Assembly: GCF_002211305.1 (NCBI RefSeq)
Contig: NZ_LOKW01000029.1
Coordinates: 62,001 to 126,000 of the forward strand
DNA: 64,000 bases
DNA from: Rhizobium sp. R634
Lineage (GTDB): Bacteria; Pseudomonadota; Alphaproteobacteria; Rhizobiales; Rhizobiaceae
Direction of reading: 5' to 3'
The notes beneath the pieces were generated by a model. It saw only the letters and a list, made by a program, of their open reading frames with translations. It had not been told where the DNA came from and searched no databases. Numbering within the stretch: position 1 is the first letter of the stretch; every line of letters begins with the position of its first letter. Shown here piece by piece: positions 9,250 through 17,292 of the stretch. Position numbers and translations under genes: made by a program.

Positions 9250-10236
9250 TCAGCCGTTGCGGATGCGGGGGTCGAGCCAGGCGAGCAGCAGGTCCGAGAT
9301 CAGCGTGCCGATCAGCGTCAACATGCTCATCAGTAGGATGAAGGTGCCGGCGAGATACATGTCCTGGGCAAACAGGGCGTTGAGCAGGAGCGGACCCGTG
9401 ATCGGCAGGCTGAGCACGATGGAGACCACCACCGAACCGGAGACGAGGTGCGGCAGCACCCAGCCGACCGTCGAGACGAAGGGGTTGAGCGCGACGCGCA
9501 CCGGATATTTGAGCAGCAGCCGGATTTCGCTGAGGCCCCGGGCGCGCGCCATGTCGACATAGGGCTTGTTGAGTTCGTCGAGTAGATTGGCGCGCATGAT
9601 GCGGATCAGCGCCGCCGTGGCGCCGGTGCCGAGCACGACGACCGGGATCCACATATGCGAAATGAGGTCGCCGAGCTTGGCCCAGCTCCAGGCGGCGTTG
9701 ATATAGAGGGGCGAAAACAGCCCGCCGACGCTCTGGCCGAAATACTGTGCCGAGACGAACATCAGCACCAGCGCCAGCAGGAAGTTGGGAATGGCAAGCC
9801 CGAGGAAGCCGAAGAAGGTGGCGACGTAATCGCCCACCGAATATTGCCGCACCGCCGAATATATGCCGATCGGAAAGGCCACCGCCCAGACGAAGAGCAG
9901 CGTGGTGACCGAGACCACCATCGTCAGGCCCATGCGCGCCCAGATCAATTCGCTGACCGGCTTGTTCCAATCGAGGGACTGGCCGAAATCGCCGCGCAGC
10001 AGGATGCCGCTGATCCATTTCCAATACTGAACCGCCCAGGGCTGGTCGAGGCCGTAGCGCTCGCGCAAACCCGCAATGACACTGGGATCGACGGTCTCGT
10101 TCTGCGAGGCGAGACGCGCGGTCATCGCCGTCAGGAAGTCGCCTGGCGGCAGCTGGATGATGATGAAGGTCACGACCGAGATCGCGAACATCATCGGGAT
10201 CATGTAAAGCAGACGTCTGATGATGAAGCCGGCCAT
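9250..10236 (-). CDS. ABC transporter permease (DppB/OppB-like)
   Basis: Membrane subunit of 328 residues. The first helix is RRLLYMIPMMFAISVVTFII, followed by the family motif LPPGD. The second region RYGLDQPWAVQYWKWISGILLRGDFG is the conserved OppB entry into the transmembrane core. The coupling loop is ARARGLSEIRLLLKYPVR. It follows the binding-protein gene after about 100 nt containing a strong hairpin, so membrane components may be made at lower level than the binding protein. Confidence 0.93.
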   Translation of the reverse strand: MAGFIIRRLLYMIPMMFAISVVTFIIIQLPPGDFLTAMTARLASQNETVDPSVIAGLRERYGLDQPWAVQYWKWISGILLRGDFGQSLDWNKPVSELIWARMGLTMVVSVTTLLFVWAVAFPIGIYSAVRQYSVGDYVATFFGFLGLAIPNFLLALVLMFVSAQYFGQSVGGLFSPLYINAAWSWAKLGDLISHMWIPVVVLGTGATAALIRIMRANLLDELNKPYVDMARARGLSEIRLLLKYPVRVALNPFVSTVGWVLPHLVSGSVVVSIVLSLPITGPLLLNALFAQDMYLAGTFILLMSMLTLIGTLISDLLLAWLDPRIRNG

Positions 10237-10295
10237 GTTCTAGCTCCTTCAACCGGCGACCGCCGATCGGGCTGGGTGATTGGGCGGGGCTGGTT

Positions 10296-10325
10296 CCGGA
10301 ACGGCGCCCGAAGACGCCATTCCGG
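10296..10325 (-). terminator. Hairpin between binding-protein and permease genes
   Basis: Inverted repeat CCGGAACGGCG / CGCCATTCCGG, 11 bp with one G-U-type position, around an 8-nt loop, right after the binding-protein stop. There is no T-run, so it is more likely an mRNA-stabilising or partially attenuating structure than a full terminator. Confidence 0.5.
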
Positions 10326-10339
10326 CCCATCATTTGGCT

Positions 10340-12265
10340 TTACTGCTGGTAGTAGAAGGTCTCGGGCTTGGCCGGTCCCGGCGTCATGTAGAAGGACGTA
10401 CTGGGGATGACCTTCGGCACGTTGTGCATATTGGTCTTGACGATGCCGACGCGGTCCGGCTCCAGGTTGGTGCCGATGACGTAGAACTCGTCACGCGTGA
10501 TCGCCAGCAGCTCCTTCATGGCTCCGAGCTGTTTTTGGAGCGTCGACGCTTCCTGAACCTGCCGGTAGAGATCCATCTGCTTCTTGGCCGCCGGGCTTGG
10601 TTCCTCAGCGTTCGGATCCTTGGGATTCTGGTAGTAGAGGCCCCAGGCCGTCGCGAAGCTCGATTCATATTCGTGCGGGAAATACCATTTGGGATCGAGC
10701 AGGCCGAGGAAGTCGTAGCCACCGCCGCCGACCCAGGCCAGGCCGTCATTCTCATTGTTCTGCAGGCGGGAGAAGATCAGCGAACGTTCGGCCGGGCGGG
10801 GCTGCATGTCGATGCCCACGGCTCGCCAATAACGCTGGATCATTTCCAGCGCGTCGACCTGGATGGGGCTGCCGGTCAGCGCATCGATCGCAAAGGTGAT
10901 CCGCTTGCCGTCCTGGCCGAGACGAAAACCTTCGGCGTCTTTCTTGGCCAGGCCGGCCTTGTCGAGATACTGGTTGGCGAGATCGACGTTATATTCCAGA
11001 TACTGCGTCGCCATCTTCTCGTCGTAGAGCGCCGTGCCCTCGCGGGGTGCGGCCTGATAGGGCTTGGCCTGCCCGGCATAAATCAGCTGGTTGAGCTCCT
11101 CGCGGTTGATGGCGTGGCTGAGGCCGATGCGGAAATCCTTGTTGGAGAAGACGGCGCGCAGGGCCGGGTTCTTGTGGGTCTGGTTGAGCGTGATCAGCAG
11201 CGCATTCGACCAGGCCGGCCGGGCGATGAACAGGCCGTAGCCGCCCTTCTGCTGGTTCTGCACGATCACGGTGCGGGCATCCGTCGTCTCGATAAAGCGG
11301 TTCTGCATGTCGATTTCGCCGCTGATCGCTTTCAGGATGATCGCCTGCGTGTCCTGCATCACGTCGATGGTGATGCGGTCGAAGTAAGGCAGCTGGTTTC
11401 CTGCCGTATCCACCTTGGCATAATAGGGATTGCGTTCGGCGACGACCTGCGTCGTGCCGTTATAGGGCGCGGTCAGCACCCAGGCGTCGAGCGTCGGGCG
11501 GCCGAGATCGCGCCAGCGGCCGGGAAAGCCGATCTTGTTGTTGAAGAGCTGGACCCAGTCAGTTGCGCCGGCCGCCTTCGCCAGAGCATCGACGCCGTCG
11601 GGATTGAAATCCTTGTGAAACTGCTTGAGGTAATGCGCCGGTGCCGCCGCCAGAATATCGGAGCCGCGCACGGTCGCCATATTCATCAGGAAGAGCCCGT
11701 TCGGCGCAGCGAATTTGAAGACCACCTTGTCGTCGCCGATCTTCTCGACCTTGACGGTCTCGCCGCCGGCAGTCAGCCATCCCGGCGCGGCAGGGGTGAT
11801 CTTGGTGTTACGCAGCACATTCTCGTTCCACCACACCAGATCGTCCGCGGTGAAAGGCTCGCCGTCCGACCAGCGCGTGCCTTCGCGCAGGGTGAAGGTA
11901 TATTCGGTGGCGTTGGCATTGACCTCGAAACTCTTGGCGATGTCGGGGATCACCTCCGTCCATTCCGGGTTCCAGCGGACCAGCCTGGTATAGCCGATCG
12001 AACGCTCAATCTCGCTATCGCCGCCGCCGAAGGTGGCCGTGCGCCAGGTGCCGCCATAAGTGCCGACCGATTCAAGGGGAGTGAGCACGAGCGGCTCCTT
12101 GGGCACCCGCTTTTCCACAGGCGGCAACTTGCCGGCGTCGACGAGCGCCTTGAGTTCCGGCGCCTCCTGAAAGCCGAGGGCAGCGCCGGCCCAGCTGGAG
12201 CCGATGAGGATCGCACCGGCAACGATCGAAACGACCTGCCGTCGTAGCATTCTGACGTGTTGCAT
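10340..12265 (-). CDS. ABC transporter substrate-binding protein, family 5 (Opp/Dpp-type)
   Basis: Periplasmic binding protein of 641 residues, first gene of the operon. An N-terminal signal peptide is evident: basic RRQ, then a hydrophobic run VVSIVAGAILIGSSWAGAALG. The SBP_bac_5 hallmarks are present, including SFEVNANATEYTFTLREGTRWSDG near 110-130. At over 600 residues it belongs to the large subgroup often used for oligosaccharides or modified sugars rather than dipeptides. The gene is divergent from a LacI-family regulator with palindromic operator-like sequence between them, so repression lifted by the imported sugar is likely. Confidence 0.93.
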   Translation of the reverse strand: MQHVRMLRRQVVSIVAGAILIGSSWAGAALGFQEAPELKALVDAGKLPPVEKRVPKEPLVLTPLESVGTYGGTWRTATFGGGDSEIERSIGYTRLVRWNPEWTEVIPDIAKSFEVNANATEYTFTLREGTRWSDGEPFTADDLVWWNENVLRNTKITPAAPGWLTAGGETVKVEKIGDDKVVFKFAAPNGLFLMNMATVRGSDILAAAPAHYLKQFHKDFNPDGVDALAKAAGATDWVQLFNNKIGFPGRWRDLGRPTLDAWVLTAPYNGTTQVVAERNPYYAKVDTAGNQLPYFDRITIDVMQDTQAIILKAISGEIDMQNRFIETTDARTVIVQNQQKGGYGLFIARPAWSNALLITLNQTHKNPALRAVFSNKDFRIGLSHAINREELNQLIYAGQAKPYQAAPREGTALYDEKMATQYLEYNVDLANQYLDKAGLAKKDAEGFRLGQDGKRITFAIDALTGSPIQVDALEMIQRYWRAVGIDMQPRPAERSLIFSRLQNNENDGLAWVGGGGYDFLGLLDPKWYFPHEYESSFATAWGLYYQNPKDPNAEEPSPAAKKQMDLYRQVQEASTLQKQLGAMKELLAITRDEFYVIGTNLEPDRVGIVKTNMHNVPKVIPSTSFYMTPGPAKPETFYYQQ

Positions 12266-12296
12266 TGTTTCCTCCCAATGATCTCGCCTAGGTTAT

Positions 12297-12334
12297 CGTT
12301 AACGTATTTTCCTCCAGCTATAACGTTAACGTTA
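12297..12334. promoter_or_regulatory. Candidate LacI-family operators between binding-protein and lacI-type genes
   Basis: A perfect 14-bp palindrome TAACGTTAACGTTA occupies 12321-12334, and a shorter one, CGTTAACG, lies at 12297-12304. Both have the central CG or TTAA symmetry usual for LacI/PurR-family sites and lie between the divergent importer operon and the regulator. A related half-site, GTTATCGTTATCC, occurs near 12413. Assignment to the adjacent regulator is inference from position. Confidence 0.6.
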
Positions 12335-12406
12335 CCGTTGTTTCTTGTCAAAGAGATTCTCGGAGTCGTGTTCAAGGCCTGATCAGCCTTGGCTTTATCT
12401 AGAATT

Positions 12407-13456
12407 ATGTTAGTTATCGTTATCCAAAATTTATCCAGAGATACCCAGTTGAGCCACCCCAAAGAGCCAGAGTCCAAAATCACCATCGCCGATGTCGCCC
12501 GCGCCGCCGGCGTGTCGCCGATGACGGTATCGCGCGTGCTCAATGATCAGGGTGGCGCCAGTGCAGAGACCACGCAGCGCATTCTTCTGGCGGCGAACGA
12601 ACTCAACTATCGGCCCAATCCCTTTGCGCGCGGATTGCGATCCGACCGGTCGAAGACCATCGGCCTTCTCGTTCCCGACATCACCAACCCGTTCTTCCCC
12701 GAGGTCATCAGGGGAGCCGAGGATGCGGCGAGTGCGGCCGGCTACAACCTGCTTCTGTCCAACGTCGTCGAGAACAGCAAGCGGGAGGAAGAACTGATCG
12801 AAGCGCTGCTGCGGCACCGCGTCGACGGCATAATCGTCTGCAGCGCGCGCCTGCCCGACGCCGCCCTGCACAAGGCGCTCGCGCACCACCGCGCCGTCGT
12901 GCTCATCAACCGCGAGGCTCCCCCTGAAGTCGCCGGAACGATCGTTACCGACTACGAGACCGGCGCGTCGCGAGCCATCGACCATCTGGTCGAGCGTGGG
13001 CGCCGCAAAATCGCCATCGTCGCGGGACCGCGCAGTTCCTTCGGCGGCAAGAGCCGCCTCGTCGGCTTCCGCAAGACGCTGGCGGCCCATGGGCTGAAGG
13101 CGCATGGCATCGTCTACTGTGATCCCACGGCTGCGGGCGGGCAGACGGCGGCCGCGCGATTGCTGGCGGAAACGCCTGGGATCGACGCCCTCGTCTGCTA
13201 CAACGACCTCAATGCGATCGGCGCCATGAAGGCCTGCCGGGCCGCCGGCATTTCCATCCCCGAACAGATCGCCCTCATCGGTTTCGACGACATCCCGACC
13301 GCCGAACTTCTTTCACCGGCGCTCACCACCTTGCGGGTGCAGAAACGGGAAATGGGTGAGGAAGCCGTACGCCTGCTGCTCAGCCGCATCGCCACCAAGA
13401 ACCGTCAGCACGGCATCGTCATCGTGCCCGAGCTCATCATCCGCGAAACGACCTGA
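12407..13456 (+). CDS. LacI-family transcriptional regulator
   Basis: DNA-binding repressor of about 349 residues. The N-terminal helix-turn-helix reads TIADVARAAGVSPMTVSRVLND, followed by the hinge helix region NPFARGLRSDRSKTIGLLVPDI. The rest is a periplasmic-binding-protein-like effector domain ending in VPELIIRETT. Start choice is uncertain: the ATG at 12407 lacks a clear ribosome site, and a TTG at 12449, closer to the helix-turn-helix, is an alternative that would also free a half-operator upstream. It is divergent from the importer operon and directly upstream of the fucosidase, so it probably controls both. Confidence 0.92.
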   Translation: MLVIVIQNLSRDTQLSHPKEPESKITIADVARAAGVSPMTVSRVLNDQGGASAETTQRILLAANELNYRPNPFARGLRSDRSKTIGLLVPDITNPFFPEVIRGAEDAASAAGYNLLLSNVVENSKREEELIEALLRHRVDGIIVCSARLPDAALHKALAHHRAVVLINREAPPEVAGTIVTDYETGASRAIDHLVERGRRKIAIVAGPRSSFGGKSRLVGFRKTLAAHGLKAHGIVYCDPTAAGGQTAAARLLAETPGIDALVCYNDLNAIGAMKACRAAGISIPEQIALIGFDDIPTAELLSPALTTLRVQKREMGEEAVRLLLSRIATKNRQHGIVIVPELIIRETT

Positions 13457-13481
13457 TCGACCATCAACAGGAGGATATCCC

Positions 13482-14819
13482 ATGGATGCCGACAATCTGC
13501 AGTCACTGGCCCTGCCCGAGGAGAAGAAAGCCTGGTTCGTCCATGACCGTTTCGGCATGTTCGTGCACTGGGGGCTCTATGCCCTGCCGGCGCGTCATGA
13601 ATGGGTCAAAAGCCGCGAAGAATTGAACGACGCCGACTATCAAAAATATTTCGATCGTTTCGATCCCGATCTCTACGACCCGCGCGAATGGGCGAGACGC
13701 GCCAAGGCCGCGGGCATGAAATATGTCGTGCTGACCACCAAGCACCATGAGGGCTTCTGCCTGTGGGATACCAAGGCCACCGACTTTAAGGTGACCAACA
13801 CGCCCTATGGAAAGGATCTGCTGCGCCCCTTCGTCGACGCCTTCCGCGCCGAGGGGCTCAGGATCGGCTTCTATTATTCGCTGATCGACTGGCATCACCC
13901 CGACTTCACCGTCGATCCGCGCCATCCGCAGCGCAATCATCCCGATGCAGGGAAAATCAACGAAGGCCGGGATATGCAGCGTTATGCCGCCTTCATGCGC
14001 GAGCAAGTGCGCGAGCTGCTGACCGAGTTCGGCCGGATCGACATCCTGTGGTTCGATTTCAGCTATCCGCAGTGGAAACTCGGCGAACTTGTGGGAAAGG
14101 GCCATCGCGACTGGGAAAGCGAGAAACTGGTGCGCCTGGTGCGCGAGCTTGCTCCCGATATCATCATCAACAACCGGCTCGACCTTGCCGGCCTGCAGCC
14201 CGACATCGTCACGCCGGAGCAATATATGCCGCGCGCCTGGCCGAAGCGCGACGGCAGGCGCGTCGTCTGGGAAGCCTGCCAGACGCTCAGCGGCTCCTGG
14301 GGCTATCACCGCGACGAGGACACCTGGAAAAGCACCGAGCAGCTGGTGCAGATGCTGGTCGGCACCGTTGCGATCGGCGGCAATCTGCTGATGAATGTCG
14401 GACCGACGGCACGCGGCACACTCGACCACCGTGCAATATCGGCCCTTGCCGCCTATGAGGAGTGGATGGCGCTGCACGAGCGCAGCATCGTCGGCTGCAC
14501 CCAGTCCGACTTCACCGCCCCGCCCGACTGCCGCCTGACCCAGAACGGCGATCGGCTTTACATCCACCTCTTCAACTGGCCCTACAAGCATCTGCATTTC
14601 GATGCCCTGGCCGGCAAGATCGAATATGCGCAATTCCTGCATGATGCCAGCGAAGTCACCTGGCTGCGTCCGTCCGCCAATACGCTGTGGGCGAACACCC
14701 AGTTTCCCGTCGCCGAGGACGAACTGACATTCGTCCTGCCGGTGCGCCGCCCCAAGGCCGTCGTCCCGGTCATCGAGGTGAAACTCAAGGCCGAGAGCGC
14801 GGCTGGCATTCAGGATTAA
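13482..14819 (+). CDS. Alpha-L-fucosidase, glycoside hydrolase family 29
   Basis: Retaining exo-fucosidase of 445 residues. GH29 motifs are clear: WFVHDRFGMFVHWGLYALP near 18-36, TTKHHEGFCLWDT near 85-97, FYYSLIDWHHPDF near 130-142, and the nucleophile Asp192 in DILWFDF. A C-terminal beta domain follows from about 340. No signal peptide is seen, so it should act on imported fucosylated oligosaccharides. The ATG at 13482 follows AGGAGG by 7 nt; the upstream in-frame extension overlaps lacI and is not coding. Its pairing with GH39 and an Opp-type importer points to a fucosylated plant wall oligosaccharide (xyloglucan, or an arabinogalactan side chain), by inference. Confidence 0.93.
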   Translation: MDADNLQSLALPEEKKAWFVHDRFGMFVHWGLYALPARHEWVKSREELNDADYQKYFDRFDPDLYDPREWARRAKAAGMKYVVLTTKHHEGFCLWDTKATDFKVTNTPYGKDLLRPFVDAFRAEGLRIGFYYSLIDWHHPDFTVDPRHPQRNHPDAGKINEGRDMQRYAAFMREQVRELLTEFGRIDILWFDFSYPQWKLGELVGKGHRDWESEKLVRLVRELAPDIIINNRLDLAGLQPDIVTPEQYMPRAWPKRDGRRVVWEACQTLSGSWGYHRDEDTWKSTEQLVQMLVGTVAIGGNLLMNVGPTARGTLDHRAISALAAYEEWMALHERSIVGCTQSDFTAPPDCRLTQNGDRLYIHLFNWPYKHLHFDALAGKIEYAQFLHDASEVTWLRPSANTLWANTQFPVAEDELTFVLPVRRPKAVVPVIEVKLKAESAAGIQD

Positions 14820-14959
14820 GACAAAGCGGCCCGAAGGGGTGGGACCGCCTGCCCACTGAGGAGAATGGCTGGGTCGGCACCTGCTCTTCACCATCGTCCG
14901 CTTTGAACTCACGGGCGGTTTCGGAACGTGTCGACCTCTCTGCTTCCTTCCACCGACAG

Positions 14960-15892
14960 TCAGTCCTCTTCGAGGACAAGCTTCTGCGCTTCCAGCAAGC
15001 GAATAAGTTTCCCGATCTCTTTCGGTCCCATGTCACCTTTTACCAGAAGCCGGACATTTGTGTCACTACCCAGGCGGTTGCGCATCCATTCTATCTCACC
15101 CTGTACAGGAGACAGCGCTTGATCCTCCTGAGAGAAGGGAAACATGGGTGGCACGTGTTGGGCTGAAGCTTTAGATTCAACAATAACTTCACTCATTGGA
15201 ATACCTGTTTGGCTTCCCTCTACAGCCACCCAGTTTCCATCGTCGGAAACAAAACGGACGCGCAGAGGCCGTGGCAATTGGAGCACACCTTGCGACTCCC
15301 ATTGAATGAGATCGCCTATGGCTGCTCCGCCGAAAGGCTTTCCATTGGCTCCACCCTTCGACCCAAGGGATTCTACGTCTTCCGATGACCGGGAGCCATG
15401 ACTTTCGTTTCCTCTTAGTTCCTCAACGAACGACATCGTGTCGAGAAAAGCGCGCGCAGCAGGGCGGACAGCGGTTGGGTTGAAGCCCTGCCGATTCAAA
15501 TACGTCAACACTCCCTCCAATGGTGGCACCGGGATACCGTCGAAGCGCTCCCGCAGTTCTCGAAACAGGTCTGGCTCGGAGGCGGCCTCCAAGAGATTGT
15601 CTATTCGCTCTTGGTCATCAATTGCATGCAAAATTGCTCGAGCGCGCGAGGTAACACGCGTCTCACCTTTTCCCGCCCGCTCTAGAAGACCATATGAAGC
15701 CAAGGCAGCAAGTGCTTTATTGGCTGGACCACTTAGGCTGGAATAACCGACAAGCTTTGCCGCCAAGGTCCGGTCCACCGGGGAAGATCGATACTGCCGT
15801 TCAATCTTTCCTACAGCATCCACTGCGTCCTTTAGAGACATATTTGGATAAGAGGGGCTGCGAATTGGTTTATTCGTGGCTGCATCCGACAT
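14960..15892 (-). CDS. Conserved protein of unknown function with N-terminal winged-helix-like region
   Basis: About 310 residues; I do not recognise a named family. Residues 15-90 (SLKDAVDAVGKIERQY through LAALASYGLLERAGKGETRVTS) look like a winged helix followed by a wing hairpin. A linker rich in Ser, Gly and Asn covers about 160-185. A second compact segment follows (IGDLIQWESQGVLQLP ... DDGNWVAVEGSQTGIPM), then a predicted C-terminal helix ending KLIRLLEAQKLVLEED. The ATG at 15892 is preceded by GAGG; a longer frame from a GTG at 15976 would add a hydrophobic stretch but lacks a ribosome site. Codon use and base composition look more A+T-rich than the neighbours, suggesting separate acquisition. 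Confidence 0.7.
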   Translation of the reverse strand: MSDAATNKPIRSPSYPNMSLKDAVDAVGKIERQYRSSPVDRTLAAKLVGYSSLSGPANKALAALASYGLLERAGKGETRVTSRARAILHAIDDQERIDNLLEAASEPDLFRELRERFDGIPVPPLEGVLTYLNRQGFNPTAVRPAARAFLDTMSFVEELRGNESHGSRSSEDVESLGSKGGANGKPFGGAAIGDLIQWESQGVLQLPRPLRVRFVSDDGNWVAVEGSQTGIPMSEVIVESKASAQHVPPMFPFSQEDQALSPVQGEIEWMRNRLGSDTNVRLLVKGDMGPKEIGKLIRLLEAQKLVLEED

Positions 15893-16090
15893 CTTTGACC
15901 TCGCAAATTTCTCAGTCAGCATATACACAGCAAGCCATAAAATAGCAATCACCATTACTAGATGACTTGAACGCACACCAAAGACAAGTCATCATGGCGG
16001 ATGCGAATCGCCGCCAACAAAGATCGAAACGATGATTATCAGGCTTGTGTAGCCCCTCACGCTCTGGGCATTGGCGTCAGAGGGGAGACT

Positions 16091-16131
16091 AATAAAAAGC
16101 CACCCGACCCGTTGCAGCGGGAAGGGCGGCT
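16091..16131 (-). terminator. Terminator-like hairpin, minus strand
   Basis: On the minus strand a long interrupted stem (AGCC / GGCT, CCC / GGG and CCCG / CGGG around a 6-nt loop) is followed by TTTTATT. It would end transcripts entering from the GntR side, 330 nt away, or an unannotated minus-strand RNA. Confidence 0.45.
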
Positions 16132-16253
16132 CAGATGACCAAGAAATCGAAAGGTGCGTTAGGCGCCCCGCGATCCTTTGACCACTCCAATTCAAAGATT
16201 CGCACGTCTACCGCTCTCTTTCAAGGCCCACTGCCTTACGAAAGGAGAACGGT

Positions 16254-16331
16254 ATGGTTTGGATTAATCCTTATAACCGTATTCGCTTCGGTAAGCTCGA
16301 ATTTGTCCGCGGGCATTTTCGTAGTCGCTAA
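16254..16331 (+). CDS. Tiny Arg-rich peptide gene (25 residues), function unknown
   Basis: A 25-codon frame starts with MVWINPYNRIRFGKLEF and ends with FRSR then TAA. It is preceded by AAAGGAG six bases before the ATG, one of the best Shine-Dalgarno matches in the window. A perfect-stem terminator follows 49 nt later, giving a self-contained short transcriptional unit. The peptide is basic and aromatic (Trp, two Tyr/Phe clusters). From memory, similarly short NP-x-R-I-R-F-G peptides occur in rhizobial genomes, but I cannot confirm that here. Confidence 0.45.
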   Translation: MVWINPYNRIRFGKLEFVRGHFRSR

Positions 16332-16379
16332 TCAGGCAACAGCGGAGTAGCCGCTTTGCCTGTATGTCCAATCAATTTG

Positions 16380-16410
16380 GCCGGGATCATTACAGGCTCC
16401 CGGCTTTTTT
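16380..16410 (+). terminator. Rho-independent terminator
   Basis: Perfect 7-bp stem GCCGGGA / TCCCGGC with an 11-nt loop, followed directly by six T. It ends the transcript carrying the 25-codon gene. Confidence 0.75.
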
Positions 16411-16460
16411 CGGCCGGCATGCTTGGAAAGTACGACGTCTCTCTCCAACTGAGCCAATGC

Positions 16461-17165
16461 TCAGGACAGGCTGATCGCCATTGGCCGGTCGAGGTCGCGG
16501 GCGAGATAGTCCTGGATCTGGCGGACGATCTGGCTGGCGTGGGCGATCGCCAGCCGGTCGGCCCGCTCGGCATCGCCCGCTTCGATCGCGGCGATGATTT
16601 CCTCGTGTTCGTCGACATATTGACGCGGCAGGCGGTCGTCGAAGGTGGAGTAATAGAGGCGTAGGATGCGCCGGCCTTCGTCGAGCAGCTTGGCGAAGAA
16701 GGTCGTGTAATAGGAATTGCCGGCGAGCTCGGCGATCGCCACGTGAAATTCGCGGTTCGCCTCGATCATCGCATAGGCGTCGCGCGCGGCGACGGCATCG
16801 GCAAAATGCTTTTGGTGCAGCCGGATGCTCTTCATGATTTCACCGTTCCGCCGCTCGGCCGCCCCGCGCGTCGTGACCCGGTACATCAGCGTCAGCGCTT
16901 CGAAATATGTGGGCAGGCTGGCGAAATCGATCGGCGCGACGATCGTGTTCCGGTTCGGCAGGGTTGTGACCAAGCCGTCGGCGGCAAGCCGCAGCAGCGC
17001 CTCGCGAATGGGCGTCCTCGACATGCCGAAACGCTCCGACAGCCGGACCTCATCGAGCGGGCTGCCGGGCTCCAGCGCCATGGACAGGATTTCCCGGCGC
17101 AGCGTCACATAGACGCTCTGCGTGCCGGAGCCGCGCACCCGTACATTTTCCGTGTCAGTCTGCAT
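16461..17165 (-). CDS. GntR-family transcriptional regulator (FCD subfamily)
   Basis: DNA-binding regulator of 234 residues. The N-terminal winged helix includes LDEVRLSERFGMSRTPIREALLRLAADGLV, and the C-terminal FCD ligand domain carries the usual metal-site histidines (ANREFHVAIAELAGN and YVDEHEEIIAAIEAGD). The open frame extends upstream past the chosen ATG at 17165, but the extension covers the shared promoter and has no family match. It is divergent from the DapA-family gene, and a short A+T-rich symmetric element overlaps that gene's -10, so it likely controls it. Confidence 0.9.
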   Translation of the reverse strand: MQTDTENVRVRGSGTQSVYVTLRREILSMALEPGSPLDEVRLSERFGMSRTPIREALLRLAADGLVTTLPNRNTIVAPIDFASLPTYFEALTLMYRVTTRGAAERRNGEIMKSIRLHQKHFADAVAARDAYAMIEANREFHVAIAELAGNSYYTTFFAKLLDEGRRILRLYYSTFDDRLPRQYVDEHEEIIAAIEAGDAERADRLAIAHASQIVRQIQDYLARDLDRPMAISLS

Positions 17166-17236
17166 CTGTCCTGCCCCTGTCCTGAAGCCTTGTATTGCGT
17201 TTCGGCCGGTTTCTGCAACGGTCCTGATAGAGCCGG

Positions 17237-17265
17237 TTGAGTCTTGTCGACAGTTTGTATATAAC
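17237..17265 (+). promoter_or_regulatory. Sigma70-type promoter of the DapA-family gene with possible GntR site
   Basis: TTGAGT and TATAAC separated by 17 nt, ending 27 nt before the ATG at 17293. The imperfect palindrome TTGTATATAA (17255-17264) overlaps the -10 and resembles FCD-type operators, so repression by the divergent GntR protein is plausible. Confidence 0.5.
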
Positions 17266-17292
17266 GCTCTTGACTTTAACGGGGTGCAAGCG

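Larger units (their letters stand above)
15977..16460. other. Intergenic region holding a tiny gene and two hairpin terminators
   Basis: These 484 bases lie between the unknown protein and the GntR gene. They contain a 25-codon reading frame with a strong ribosome site (16254-16331), a plus-strand terminator (16380-16410) and a minus-strand terminator-like hairpin (16091-16131). I see nothing else convincing. Confidence 0.6.

Noticed and set aside
10280-12247. 655-codon plus-strand frame opposite the large binding-protein gene
   Set aside because: GC-rich antisense frame without motifs; the minus strand has a signal peptide and SBP_bac_5 hallmarks.
16135-16350. A 71-codon frame with a hydrophobic C-terminal segment
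   Set aside because: Its start lies next to a terminator-like stem with no convincing spacing, and it overlaps the better supported 25-codon frame in another phase.
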